A stretch of DNA of 13,264 bases from Clostridiales bacterium (GCA_016285815.1 JAEERN010000247.1:1-13264); one strand, 5' to 3'; counted from the stretch's first letter, positions 6,469 through 13,264 are shown. Numbers and translations: made by a program. Notes: generated by a model not told the origin, from the sequence alone.

Positions 6469-7332
6469 TCAGTCCAGCGCCGCCAGCCAGCGCTTCAGGT
6501 TCGCCGCGCCCAGCTCGATGGCCTCCGGACACCGCTCGGACCCCTCGAACTCCACCGTGACGTACCCGTCGTATCCCGCCCGGTGCAGGATCCACAGGTC
6601 CTGCTCCACGGGCACCGCGCCGTGGCCGATGACCGTGCCGCGCAGATAGACTCCCCCGCGGGAGCGGAACCAGCCGTCGCCGGGATCGGCGGACGTGCCG
6701 GGCTTGACCAGAAAGTCCTTGGCGTGGACATGGAACGTCAGCGGGGCGACCTTTCCCACGGCGATGTGGCTGACGTCGTCGGCGCAGAGGAAGTTGCCCA
6801 CGTCGCACAGCACGCCGTAGTTGGGATCGTTCACCGCCTCCACCAGCGCGACGACGCGGTCCGCCTCCTGGACGAACTGGCCGTGGTTCTCCGAACAGGT
6901 CCGGATGCCCTTGGTCCTGGCGTATTCGGTGATGCGGCGGCAGCCCTCGGCCAGACGCGGCAGCACCGCCCCGAAGGTGCGGATCCCCTTGTACCAGTCC
7001 GGGAAGCCCCAGGCCACGTCGTGGCGCATGACCGGCGCGCCCAGCGCGGCGGCCACGTCCACCTCGCGGCAGACGCGCTCCACCTCGGCGTCCAGATCCT
7101 CGCGCATCATATCCGCGCCGATGGCGTAACAGACGATGGGCAGACCGATGCCGTCGGCAAAGGCCTTCAGCTCGGCGGCGTATTCCAGCGGCGTCCTGCC
7201 CTCCGGCGTGTCGAAGCCGGAAAACTCAAAGCCGTCGGCGATGGAGCGGGCGTGGCGCATGGCGTCGAAGACGCTGAACCCGTCCCGGCGCATGTTCTGG
7301 CTGTAGCTGTAGGATGTGATCGAGATCTTCAT
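6469..7332 (-). CDS. Sugar phosphate isomerase/epimerase-like TIM barrel
   Basis: The 287-residue protein has the xylose-isomerase-like TIM-barrel fold shared by sugar epimerases, inosose dehydratases and hydroxypyruvate isomerases, usually acting with one divalent metal. The four expected ligands are visible: Glu148 (CSENHGQF), Asp177 (LCDVGNF), His203 (FHVHAKDF) and Glu261 (VTVEFEG). MKISITSYSYS at the start and GYDGYVTVEFEGSE near the end are typical. The exact substrate cannot be read from sequence; the neighbouring rhamnosidase suggests hexose or deoxyhexose handling, but this is inference. Start ATG 7332 has GGGAGG nine bases upstream. It begins 49 bases after rpoD with no terminator and no convincing promoter in the gap. 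The following 81 bases to gpmI contain only a 5-bp GC stem (CCGCC/GGCGG on the minus strand) without a T tract. Confidence 0.88.
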   Translation of the reverse strand: MKISITSYSYSQNMRRDGFSVFDAMRHARSIADGFEFSGFDTPEGRTPLEYAAELKAFADGIGLPIVCYAIGADMMREDLDAEVERVCREVDVAAALGAPVMRHDVAWGFPDWYKGIRTFGAVLPRLAEGCRRITEYARTKGIRTCSENHGQFVQEADRVVALVEAVNDPNYGVLCDVGNFLCADDVSHIAVGKVAPLTFHVHAKDFLVKPGTSADPGDGWFRSRGGVYLRGTVIGHGAVPVEQDLWILHRAGYDGYVTVEFEGSERCPEAIELGAANLKRWLAALD

Positions 7333-7381
7333 AACGTGTTTCCTCCCAATATATCGTATGATCGGACGTACCGTGCGGGGC

Positions 7382-8494
7382 TCAGCTCAGAAAATCTCTC
7401 AGCTTCTTCGAGCGGCTGGGGTGGCGCAGCTTTCTCAGGGCCTTGGCTTCGATCTGGCGGATGCGTTCCCGGGTCACGTTGAACTCCTTGCCCACTTCCT
7501 CCAGCGTGCGGGTGCGGCCGTCCTCCAGTCCGAAGCGCAGCTTCAGCACCTTTTCTTCGCGCGGGGTCAGGTCGTGCAGCACGCGCATGAGCTGCTCGCG
7601 CAGCAGGGTCTGGCTGGCCGCCTCGGCGGGTTCGGGCAGCTCGTCGTCGGCGATGAAGTCGCCCAGATGGCTGTCCTCCTCTTCGCCGATGGGCGTCTCC
7701 AGCGAAACGGGGTCCTGGGCGATCTTCATGATCTCGCGGACCTTGTCCACCGGCATCCCCATCTCGGCGGAGATCTCCTCGGGGGACGGATCGTGGCCCA
7801 GCTCCTGCAGGAGCTGGCGCGACACGCGGATGACCTTGTTGATGGTCTCGACCATGTGGACGGGGATGCGGATGGTCCGCGCCTGGTCTGCGATGGCACG
7901 GGTGATGGCCTGGCGGATCCACCAGGTGGCGTAGGTCGAGAACTTGTACCCCTTGGTGTGGTCGAACTTCTCCACCGCCTTGATCAGGCCCAGGTTGCCC
8001 TCCTGGATCAGATCGAGAAAGTGCATCCCGCGGCCCATATAGCGCTTGGCGATGCTGACCACCAGCCTCAGGTTGGCCTCGACCAGCCTGTTCTTCGCCT
8101 CGACGTCGCCCTCGGACATGCGGCGGGCCAGCTCGCTCTCCACCTCGGTGGAGAGCAGGTCCACCTTGCCGATCTCCTTGAGATACATGCGGACGTGGTC
8201 GTCCGTGGCGAAGTTCTCCATCAGCGCGGCGTCGTCCAGCTCGTCCGGGCTGACCTCGTCCACATTGTCCAGCTCCAGCGGCTCGCCGATCAGGTCTTCC
8301 TCGTTGACGTCCCCGCCGTAGTCCACCTGAAGCTCGATGCCGAGCCCGTCCAGATTGTCGAAGAACCGGTCGATCTGCTCGTTGTCGAAGTTGGACTCCT
8401 CCAGGATGTTGGTGACCTCCTTGTAGTTGAGCTTTCCGGTCTTCTGCCCCTGCTCGATCAGCGATCGGATGACGTTGACGTTTTCGTTTTCCAT
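7382..8494 (-). CDS. rpoD: RNA polymerase primary sigma factor RpoD/SigA
   Basis: This is the housekeeping sigma factor that directs RNA polymerase to TTGACA/TATAAT promoters. All regions are present in 370 residues: region 1.1 (1-60), an acidic linker (60-95), region 1.2 (98-130, DDHVRMYLKEIGKVDLL), region 2 (135-212) with DLIQEGNLGLIKAVEKF and the -10 recognition stretch FSTYATWWIRQAITRA, region 3 (215-290), and region 4 (305-365) with TLEEVGKEFNVTRERIRQIEAKAL for -35 contact. The length fits a Bacillota SigA, which lacks the large insertion of proteobacterial RpoD. ATG 8494 has GGAAAGAG upstream. It follows dnaG by 64 bases, the widely conserved dnaG-rpoD arrangement. Confidence 0.97.
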   Translation of the reverse strand: MENENVNVIRSLIEQGQKTGKLNYKEVTNILEESNFDNEQIDRFFDNLDGLGIELQVDYGGDVNEEDLIGEPLELDNVDEVSPDELDDAALMENFATDDHVRMYLKEIGKVDLLSTEVESELARRMSEGDVEAKNRLVEANLRLVVSIAKRYMGRGMHFLDLIQEGNLGLIKAVEKFDHTKGYKFSTYATWWIRQAITRAIADQARTIRIPVHMVETINKVIRVSRQLLQELGHDPSPEEISAEMGMPVDKVREIMKIAQDPVSLETPIGEEEDSHLGDFIADDELPEPAEAASQTLLREQLMRVLHDLTPREEKVLKLRFGLEDGRTRTLEEVGKEFNVTRERIRQIEAKALRKLRHPSRSKKLRDFLS

Positions 8495-8521
8495 ATGGCT
8501 CTTTCCGTCCCTTCCCGTTTT

Positions 8522-8544
8522 CCGGGCGTCTCTTCCGCGCCCGG
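8522..8544 (-). other. Inverted repeat in dnaG-rpoD spacer
   Basis: Positions 8522-8528 and 8538-8544 are perfect 7-base reverse complements with a 9-base loop. On the minus strand it is followed by AAAACGGG, not a T tract, so it is not a standard terminator. A stem here could affect mRNA processing or the relative expression of primase and sigma factor; that is inference, prompted by the known processing between these genes in Escherichia coli. Confidence 0.4.
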
Positions 8545-8558
8545 TCCTGCTTCTTTTG

Positions 8559-10304
8559 TCACCGCTCGGTCTGCTGTTCCCGCTTCCGGTCCCGCAGCGC
8601 CAGCAACGGGTCCACGTCCGGCTCCGTCCGGCGGCGCGCCACGCGCCCGCAGACGTCCGCCAGCTCCCGCTCCGTGCCCCGGTGGGGCCGGTCCGCCGCC
8701 AGGATCTTGCCCAGCAGGCGCATGTCCTCCGGCGCCAGAGACGCCGAAAGCAGGTTCACGTCCGGCTCTTTCCCGGCGGCGGCCTCCGCCGTCAGCGCGC
8801 CGTAGATCCGGCCCAGCTCCGGCGAGGTGAAGTCCCCGGCGGTCACCCGCCGCGCCGCCTCCGCCGTCAGCGACGGCCGGGTGCACAGCAGCGAGATCAG
8901 CTCTTCCTCCCCCCGCGCCGCGGCGGGGTCGGCATAGCGTACGCCGCTGTCCCGCCGGGGCTGGACCAGCCGCTCGGGGTTCAGGTCCTCGGTGTGCTCT
9001 TTTTTCCGCTCCCGCGAGAACGCGGCCCGCCGGAGCCGGTCCGCCTCGGCCATGACCGTGTCCCGCGAGACGCCGGTCTCTTCCGCCACGCGCCCGGCAT
9101 AGACCTCCAGCTCGATGCGGCTGGACAGCTCGCTCAGCAGCTTGCCCGCCGCCTTGAGATAGGCGATCCGCCCCTCCTCGGTGGACAGGTCCGCGCCGCT
9201 TTTGGCCGTCCTCAGGCGATAGTCCATCTGCTGCTCCGCGCCGGCCAGGACCTTGCGGAACTCCTCCGCGCCGTTCAGCCGCACGAACTCGTCCGGGTCC
9301 TTGCCGCCGGGCACCCGCAGGATCTTCATGGAGACGCCGTTCTCCGAAAAGATGCCGATGGCCCGCTCCGTGGCGGCGGTGCCCGCCTTGTCCGTGTCGT
9401 AGGCGATGACCACCTCCCGGACGGTCCGGGACAGCAGCTTGGCGTGCTCGGCGGTCAGCGCCGTGCCCAGCGAGGCCACGGTGTTGGTGAAGCCCGCCTG
9501 ATGCAGGCTGACGGCGTCCATGTACCCTTCGACCAGGATCATCTGCTTTTCCGCGGTCTTCCGCGCGATGTTATATGCGTAAAGCGTGTTTTTCTTGGAA
9601 TACACCGGCGTGTTGTTGGTGTTGATGTACTTCTGGCCGTTCCCGTCCCCGGTCAGCACGCGGCCGCCGAAGGCCAGCACGTTCCCGCGGGCGTCGATGA
9701 TGGGGAACATCAGCCGGTCGCGGAACACGTCGTAGACCCCGCGCTCGCTTTTGCGCACCAGACCGCCCTCCAGCATCTCCGCGTTGGTATAGCCCAGCCG
9801 CCTCAGGTGGTCCGACAGGGTGTTCCATCCCGGCAGCGCGTACCCCAGACCGAAGCGCGTCACCGTCGCGGGGGACAGCCGGCGCTTTTGCAGGTACGCC
9901 ACCGCCGCCGCTCCGGCGGGGCTCTTCAGGTTGGCGTGGAAGAACCGGGCCGCCTCGGCGTTCATGGCGCAGAGCCGCTTTTTGAAATCGGCCGCGCCGC
10001 CGTCGCCCCGCTCGGGCAGCTCCATGTTGCACAGCGAGGCCAGATGCGCCACCGCGTCGGCAAACTCCAGCCGCTCGGCGTCCATGATGAAGTTGATGAC
10101 GCCGCCGCCCCGGCCGCAGCCGAAGCAGTAGTAGAACTGCTTGTCCGGCACCACGGAAAAGGACGGGGTCTTTTCCCCGTGGAACGGGCACAGGCCCCAG
10201 TACCGCTCGCCCTTGCGGTTCAGCGAGACGTAACGCGACACCACGTCGACGATGTCGGCCCGGGCGGTCAGTTCTTCCAGAAAGCTCTCGTCGAATCTCG
10301 GCAC
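8559..10304 (-). CDS. dnaG: DNA primase DnaG
   Basis: It synthesises RNA primers for lagging-strand replication at the fork with DnaB helicase. The start chosen is GTG 10302-10304 (581 residues; first residues correspond to VPRFDESFLEEL, typical of DnaG), because AGGGAGG lies eight bases upstream. A longer reading from TTG 10355 adds 17 residues atypical of the family. Seen: CHC2 zinc finger with Cys39, His42, Cys60 and Cys63 (CPFHGEKTPSF, CFGCGRGG); catalytic core with TOPRIM Glu259 (ILVEGYMDAV) and Asp303/Asp305 (YDTDKAG), then GGKDPDEF; a linker near 425-460; and a helical C-terminal helicase-interaction region (about 464-560). The tail is short and charged. It is probably cotranscribed with rpoD. 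Confidence 0.96.
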   Translation of the reverse strand: MPRFDESFLEELTARADIVDVVSRYVSLNRKGERYWGLCPFHGEKTPSFSVVPDKQFYYCFGCGRGGGVINFIMDAERLEFADAVAHLASLCNMELPERGDGGAADFKKRLCAMNAEAARFFHANLKSPAGAAAVAYLQKRRLSPATVTRFGLGYALPGWNTLSDHLRRLGYTNAEMLEGGLVRKSERGVYDVFRDRLMFPIIDARGNVLAFGGRVLTGDGNGQKYINTNNTPVYSKKNTLYAYNIARKTAEKQMILVEGYMDAVSLHQAGFTNTVASLGTALTAEHAKLLSRTVREVVIAYDTDKAGTAATERAIGIFSENGVSMKILRVPGGKDPDEFVRLNGAEEFRKVLAGAEQQMDYRLRTAKSGADLSTEEGRIAYLKAAGKLLSELSSRIELEVYAGRVAEETGVSRDTVMAEADRLRRAAFSRERKKEHTEDLNPERLVQPRRDSGVRYADPAAARGEEELISLLCTRPSLTAEAARRVTAGDFTSPELGRIYGALTAEAAAGKEPDVNLLSASLAPEDMRLLGKILAADRPHRGTERELADVCGRVARRRTEPDVDPLLALRDRKREQQTER

Positions 10305-10312
10305 GCGCGCCG

Positions 10313-10319
10313 CCTCCCT
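10313..10319 (-). promoter_or_regulatory. dnaG ribosome binding site
   Basis: AGGGAGG on the minus strand, eight bases before GTG 10304. It decides the start of dnaG in favour of the GTG over the upstream TTG. Confidence 0.8.
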
Positions 10320-10335
10320 TCCCGTTTCGCTCTTC

Positions 10336-10363
10336 CGCGGGCCCGCCTTGCGCAAAGCCCGCG
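10336..10363 (-). other. Inverted repeat in dnaG leader
   Basis: CGCGGGC at 10336-10342 and GCCCGCG at 10357-10363 form a 7-bp stem, and the loop contains the palindrome TTGCGCAA. It sits 16 bases upstream of the dnaG ribosome binding site, with no T tract. The rest of the 10364-10454 stretch is AT-richer than its surroundings and should contain the dnaG-rpoD promoter, but I find no convincing paired -35 and -10 boxes; TATTGT near 10369-10374 is the nearest -10 candidate. Confidence 0.35.
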
Positions 10364-10454
10364 CATCAATACAATACGCGGATTTTTCGCCGATTCCTCT
10401 TTTTCGCGCAAAAAAATCTTTTCCCCGGCTTTTCCGCCCGCGCGCGGCGCGCAG

Positions 10455-10490
10455 AAAAGCCGCGGCGCCCCGGGAAAAGGGCGCCGCGGC
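10455..10490 (-). terminator. Intrinsic terminator of hprK
   Basis: Positions 10459-10470 and 10479-10490 are perfect 12-base GC-rich reverse complements around an 8-base loop. On the minus strand the stem is followed by TTTTC. It lies 16 bases past the hprK stop and separates hprK from the dnaG-rpoD unit. Confidence 0.82.
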
Positions 10491-10506
10491 CGGCGCGGCG
10501 TTCCGC

Positions 10507-11460
10507 TCAGCGGTCCATGATCCCCATGCTGATGTCCAGCCGGTGAATCAGCTCCTGGGCCGCGTTGTAGCCCAGCTTGATGTTCCGGTTGTTCATGGCC
10601 GCCACCTCGATGACGACCGCCAGGTTGCGCCCCGGCTTCACCGGGATGGTCAGCGACGGGATGTTGATGCCGAGGATGCTGGTGTACTCCGTCTCGTCCC
10701 CCAGACGGGAATAGCACTTGCCGTCCACCCAGTTCTCCAGATGGATGATCAGGTCAATCTTCTCCGTGGGCTTGACCGCGCCCATGCCGAACAGCCGCAT
10801 GGCGTCCACCACGCCGATGCCGCGCAGCTCGATCATATGGCGGTTGATCTCCGTGGCCGCGCCCACCAGCGTCCGGCTGGAGACGCGCTTGATCTCCACC
10901 GCGTCGTCCGCGATGAGCCGGTGGCCGCGCTTGATCAGCTCGACGGCGGTCTCGCTCTTGCCGATGCCGCTGTCGCCCAGCAGCAGGATGCCCTCGCCGT
11001 AGACCTCCACCAGCACGCCGTGGCGCGTCTCGCGCTCGGCCAGATGGACCTTCAGCGAGGAAAGCAGGGCCGCCAGCGTGCTGGCCGTGTCCTCCGCGGC
11101 GCAGAGGATGGCGGTCCCGTGGGCCCGGGCCATGGCCATGCACTCGGGATACGGCTCGATGTTCCGCGTGACGATCAGCGCCGGGATCCCCGTGGAGAAC
11201 AGCGTCTTGAACGCCTCGGTCCGCTGTTCCGGCGAAAAATGGCTCAAAAAGGTGGTCTCCACCTTGCCGATCATCTGGAGCCGCTCGGGATCGAAAAAGT
11301 CGTAGAACCCCGCCAGCTGGAGCCCGCACCGGTTCAGGTCGTCCGAGTGGATCCGGATGTCCCGGTACCCCTCCGGCGCCCAGGCCACCCGAAAGCCGAA
11401 CTCGTCGATGATCTCGCCCAGCGAGATAGAGTATTTCTTTCTGCCTTCCCGGTCTTCCAA
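10507..11460 (-). CDS. hprK: HPr kinase/phosphorylase
   Basis: It phosphorylates HPr of the sugar phosphotransferase system on a serine and removes that phosphate, setting carbon catabolite control with CcpA in low-GC-type Gram-positives. Using TTG 11458-11460 as start gives 317 residues, close to known HprK proteins (about 310-320). Seen: N-terminal domain (1-135, YSISLGEIIDEFGF onward), His147 in RHGVLVEVYG, Walker A GDSGIGKSE (162-170), LIADDAVEI with Asp185/Asp186, and the HprK signature ELRGIGVVDAMRLFGMGAV (211-229). The in-frame ATG at 11490 would add 10 residues but its ATG overlaps the -10 box of an extended promoter, so its transcript would start inside it. GAGAGG at 11472-11477 can serve the TTG. 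No ptsH is in the window. Confidence 0.94.
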   Translation of the reverse strand: MEDREGRKKYSISLGEIIDEFGFRVAWAPEGYRDIRIHSDDLNRCGLQLAGFYDFFDPERLQMIGKVETTFLSHFSPEQRTEAFKTLFSTGIPALIVTRNIEPYPECMAMARAHGTAILCAAEDTASTLAALLSSLKVHLAERETRHGVLVEVYGEGILLLGDSGIGKSETAVELIKRGHRLIADDAVEIKRVSSRTLVGAATEINRHMIELRGIGVVDAMRLFGMGAVKPTEKIDLIIHLENWVDGKCYSRLGDETEYTSILGINIPSLTIPVKPGRNLAVVIEVAAMNNRNIKLGYNAAQELIHRLDISMGIMDR

Positions 11461-11488
11461 AACAGATCCCGCCTCTCGCGTTTTTTTC

Positions 11489-11517
11489 ATTATACCACAG
11501 TTCCCGCCCCGGCGCAA
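11489..11517 (-). promoter_or_regulatory. Extended -10 promoter of hprK
   Basis: On the minus strand TGTGG directly precedes TATAAT (11494-11489), a perfect match to the Gram-positive extended -10 consensus TRTGNTATAAT. A weak -35 box TTGCGC (11517-11512) lies 17 bases upstream. Transcription should start near 11482, downstream of the ATG at 11490. Confidence 0.72.
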
Positions 11518-11533
11518 ACCGTTTTTCGCGGCC

Positions 11534-12379
11534 TTAGCCGGCCGTCTCCTCCATGGATCGCAGCAGGGCGATCTCGGCGGCGTACCCCGGCAGGTCGTTT
11601 GGCGTCTCCAGGATCATGGGCAGCCCCTTGAGCCGCGGGCAGTTGACGATCCGCCGGAAGGTCTCAAGGCCCAGAAAGCCCTTTCCCAGCAGCTCGTGGC
11701 GGTCCTTGTGCGAGCCCGGCGGGTTCTTGCTGTCGTTAAGATGCACCGCCGCCAGCTTGTCCGCGCCCACCAGACGGGCCAGCTCGTCCAGCGTCCGCTC
11801 CAGCCCCTCGCCCACGTCGTAGCCGCCGTCGGAGACGTGACAGGTGTCGAGACAGACCCCCACGTGTTCGGGGACCCGACAGCGGTCCAGGATCGCGGCC
11901 AGCTCTTCGAAGCGGCCGCCGATCTCGCTGCCCTTGCCCGCCATGGTCTCCAGCAGCACGGTGACGGCCATGTCCCGGCTCATGCAGTCGTTCAGCAGCG
12001 CCGCGATTCGCTCGACGCCCGCCGCCGTCCCCTGTCCCATGTGGGACCCGGGGTGGAAGTTGTACAGACACCCCGGCAGGTGCTCCAGCACCGCCAGATC
12101 CGAGGCCATGACCATGGCGGCGAACTCCCGCGTGCGTCCCTCGGCTGCCGCGGGGTTCAAGGTATAGGGCGCATGGGCCACGACGGGCCCGAAGCTTTTT
12201 TCGGCCAGAAAAGCGCGCAGCGCCGCCGCGTCTACGGGGTCGAAGGCCCTGGCCGCCCCGCCCCGGGGGCTGCGCGTGAAAAACTGGAACGTGTTCGCCC
12301 CGAGGGCCTCGGCCTGGCGCCCCATGGCCAGATAGCCCCCGGACGAGGACAGGTGACACCCGACGGTGAGCATGGTCAT
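11534..12379 (-). CDS. nfo: Endonuclease IV (AP endonuclease)
   Basis: It cleaves DNA 5' to abasic sites and trims blocked 3' ends in base-excision repair, using three zinc ions in a TIM barrel. All nine zinc ligands can be placed in the 281 residues: His69, His109 (NFHPGSHMGQG), Glu144 (LLETMAG), Asp178 and His181 (CLDTCHV), His213 (VHLNDSK), Asp226 and His228 (HKDRHELLGKG) and Glu258 (ILETP). Length equals the family norm. ATG 12379 has GGAGAAAGG upstream; the ATG two codons later is a workable alternative. It follows the deacetylase by 52 bases but has its own promoter, and precedes hprK with no clear terminator between. Confidence 0.96.
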   Translation of the reverse strand: MTMLTVGCHLSSSGGYLAMGRQAEALGANTFQFFTRSPRGGAARAFDPVDAAALRAFLAEKSFGPVVAHAPYTLNPAAAEGRTREFAAMVMASDLAVLEHLPGCLYNFHPGSHMGQGTAAGVERIAALLNDCMSRDMAVTVLLETMAGKGSEIGGRFEELAAILDRCRVPEHVGVCLDTCHVSDGGYDVGEGLERTLDELARLVGADKLAAVHLNDSKNPPGSHKDRHELLGKGFLGLETFRRIVNCPRLKGLPMILETPNDLPGYAAEIALLRSMEETAG

Positions 12380-12406
12380 CGCCGCCTTTCTCCGTGCTTT
12401 GCCATA

Positions 12407-12435
12407 AGCTTACCACATCCGGCGGCCGCTGTCAA
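12407..12435 (-). promoter_or_regulatory. Promoter of nfo
   Basis: Minus strand: TTGACA (12435-12430), a 17-base spacer ending TGTGG, and TAAGCT (12412-12407). The -35 is perfect, the -10 matches three of six but has the extended TRTGN element. The stop codon TGA of the deacetylase gene lies inside the -35 box. Transcription should begin near 12400, giving a leader of about 20 bases. Confidence 0.68.
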
Positions 12436-13217
12436 CGCGCCCCGCCGGCAATCTGGCGGCCCGTGTGGTCGACGGTATAGCTCCCCTGCAAAAGCAGCTC
12501 GGACACGGGCACCACCTTGTACCCCTTTTCCCGGATCAGCGTCTCCAGCACCCGCGGCAGCGCCTCCGGCGTGTGCAGGCCCGCGTTGTGGAACAGCACG
12601 ATGCTGCCGCTCTTCACCTTTCCCGTCACCCGGGCCCAGATCTCGTCCGCCGGCAGATCCTTCCAGTCCAGACTGTCCACGTCCCACTGGACCGCGGTCA
12701 TCCCCCGCTCCCGCGCGGCGGCCACCACGGCGTCGCTGTAATCCCCGAAGGGCGCCCGGAACAGGCCGGGCCGCGCCCCGGTCAGCGCCTCGATCCCGTC
12801 GCTGCACCGGTCCAGCTCGCGCAGCATCTCCGCCCGGCCGAGACCGCTCATCTGCGGGTGGGTCTGAGAGTGGTTCATGACCTCGTGGCCCGCGGCGGCG
12901 ATGGCCCGCACGGTGTCCGGATACTCTTCGGCCCACCGGCCCACGACGAAAAAGGTGGTCTTCACGCCGTACTCGTCCAGCACATCCAGGATCTTCTGCG
13001 TGTTGTCCGCGCCCCAGGCCGCGTCGAAGCTTAGGGCAATCGCGCCGTCGTCCCGTCCGACGCAGTAGATGGGCAGGTCCCGCTTCTTCGCCGAGACGGC
13101 GGCGGTCCGCGACAGGTACCCCGCCGCCGCGGCGCCGACGCAAAGCGCCGTCACCAGCGCGACGACCGCCGCCCGGGCGGCAAAGCCACCCCTCCGGGCG
13201 CCGACTGCTTTTTTCAA
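12432..13217 (-). CDS. Polysaccharide deacetylase, CE4 family, PdaB-like
   Basis: It is predicted to remove acetyl groups from N-acetylated cell-wall or spore-cortex sugars outside the membrane. TTG 13215-13217 is chosen as start because AGGAGGG lies seven bases upstream; 261 residues. A basic N-terminus and a hydrophobic segment (about 14-34) make a signal anchor or signal peptide. NodB motifs: SFDAAWG (63-69, Asp65), HSQTH (His116 and His120), RAPFGD (Arg154), DVDSLDW (around 179-185) and IVLFH (His210). The usual second Asp of motif 1 (TFDDG) is Ala, as in the sporulation PdaB group (FDISWG in Bacillus subtilis). Whether it is spore-specific is not visible. It is the first complete gene at the right end of the minus-strand series. 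Confidence 0.9.
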   Translation of the reverse strand: MKKAVGARRGGFAARAAVVALVTALCVGAAAAGYLSRTAAVSAKKRDLPIYCVGRDDGAIALSFDAAWGADNTQKILDVLDEYGVKTTFFVVGRWAEEYPDTVRAIAAAGHEVMNHSQTHPQMSGLGRAEMLRELDRCSDGIEALTGARPGLFRAPFGDYSDAVVAAARERGMTAVQWDVDSLDWKDLPADEIWARVTGKVKSGSIVLFHNAGLHTPEALPRVLETLIREKGYKVVPVSELLLQGSYTVDHTGRQIAGGAR

Positions 13218-13237
13218 CGCGATCCCTCCTTCACGTG

Positions 13238-13264
13238 CACCAAAAAACGCCGGGCCTCACAGAA
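13238..13264 (-). terminator. Possible half of a terminator cut by the right edge
   Basis: On the minus strand GCCCGGCG followed by TTTTTT looks like the 3' arm and T tract of an intrinsic terminator for a gene beyond the window. The 5' arm would have to lie outside. It ends about 22 bases before the deacetylase start, leaving little room for a promoter of that gene. Confidence 0.35.

Noticed and set aside
7316..8830. A 504-codon open frame on the plus strand opposite rpoD
   Set aside because: It is the antisense shadow of a fully conserved sigma factor gene and has no plausible ribosome binding site.
10369..10405. ECF-type promoter (GGAAT then CGTA) upstream of dnaG
   Set aside because: The spacing is 14 bases instead of the usual 16-17 and the match is partial, so it is not supported.
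8427..10520. A 697-codon open frame on the plus strand opposite dnaG
   Set aside because: It is antisense to dnaG with its zinc finger and TOPRIM motifs, and its composition is Arg/Pro/Gly/Gln-rich with no recognisable motif.
1..13264. CRISPR array, tRNA or rRNA gene, insertion sequence or prophage genes
   Set aside because: I saw no regularly spaced repeats, no cloverleaf-like sequence, no transposase or integrase motifs, and no terminal inverted repeats with target duplications.

Overview
The window looks like chromosome from a GC-rich, probably endospore-forming member of the Clostridia (Oscillospiraceae or Eubacteriales type). The evidence is a 370-residue RpoD/SigA-type sigma factor behind dnaG, an HPr kinase/phosphorylase (a Gram-positive catabolite-control enzyme), a PdaB-like polysaccharide deacetylase, strong AGGAGG-type ribosome binding sites, and frequent GTG and TTG starts. 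Lineage is inferred from gene content and cannot be fixed more precisely. I see no transposase, integrase, tRNA, rRNA or CRISPR array.

Layout, left to right. Positions 1-774 (+) hold the 3' part of an M14-type zinc peptidase, cut by the window edge. A 19-bp perfect inverted repeat follows and works as a terminator for this gene and for the convergent gene. Positions 852-2499 hold a compact module with visibly lower GC: a two-helix membrane protein and a zinc-ribbon/TPR protein on the minus strand, and a small Cro/C1-type regulator transcribed divergently. A near-consensus promoter and a perfect 20-bp palindrome lie between the divergent arms. This module is the best candidate here for an uncharacterised system.

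From about 2570 to the right edge every gene is on the minus strand. Read in the direction of transcription (right to left) they are: a PdaB-like deacetylase; nfo (endonuclease IV), whose promoter overlaps the deacetylase stop codon; hprK, with an extended -10 promoter overlapping the in-frame ATG usually expected as its start, and a GC-rich terminator; then dnaG and rpoD, followed without a visible terminator by a sugar phosphate isomerase/epimerase-like TIM barrel, a cofactor-independent phosphoglycerate mutase (gpmI) and a cytoplasmic GH78 alpha-L-rhamnosidase.

Functionally the right half is core information processing (primase, primary sigma factor, base-excision repair), carbon control (HprK) and envelope or spore-wall modification. 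The middle is carbohydrate use: release of rhamnose, a sugar isomerase/epimerase step and lower glycolysis. The left module appears to be accessory and self-regulated, probably by its own small repressor acting at the palindrome.
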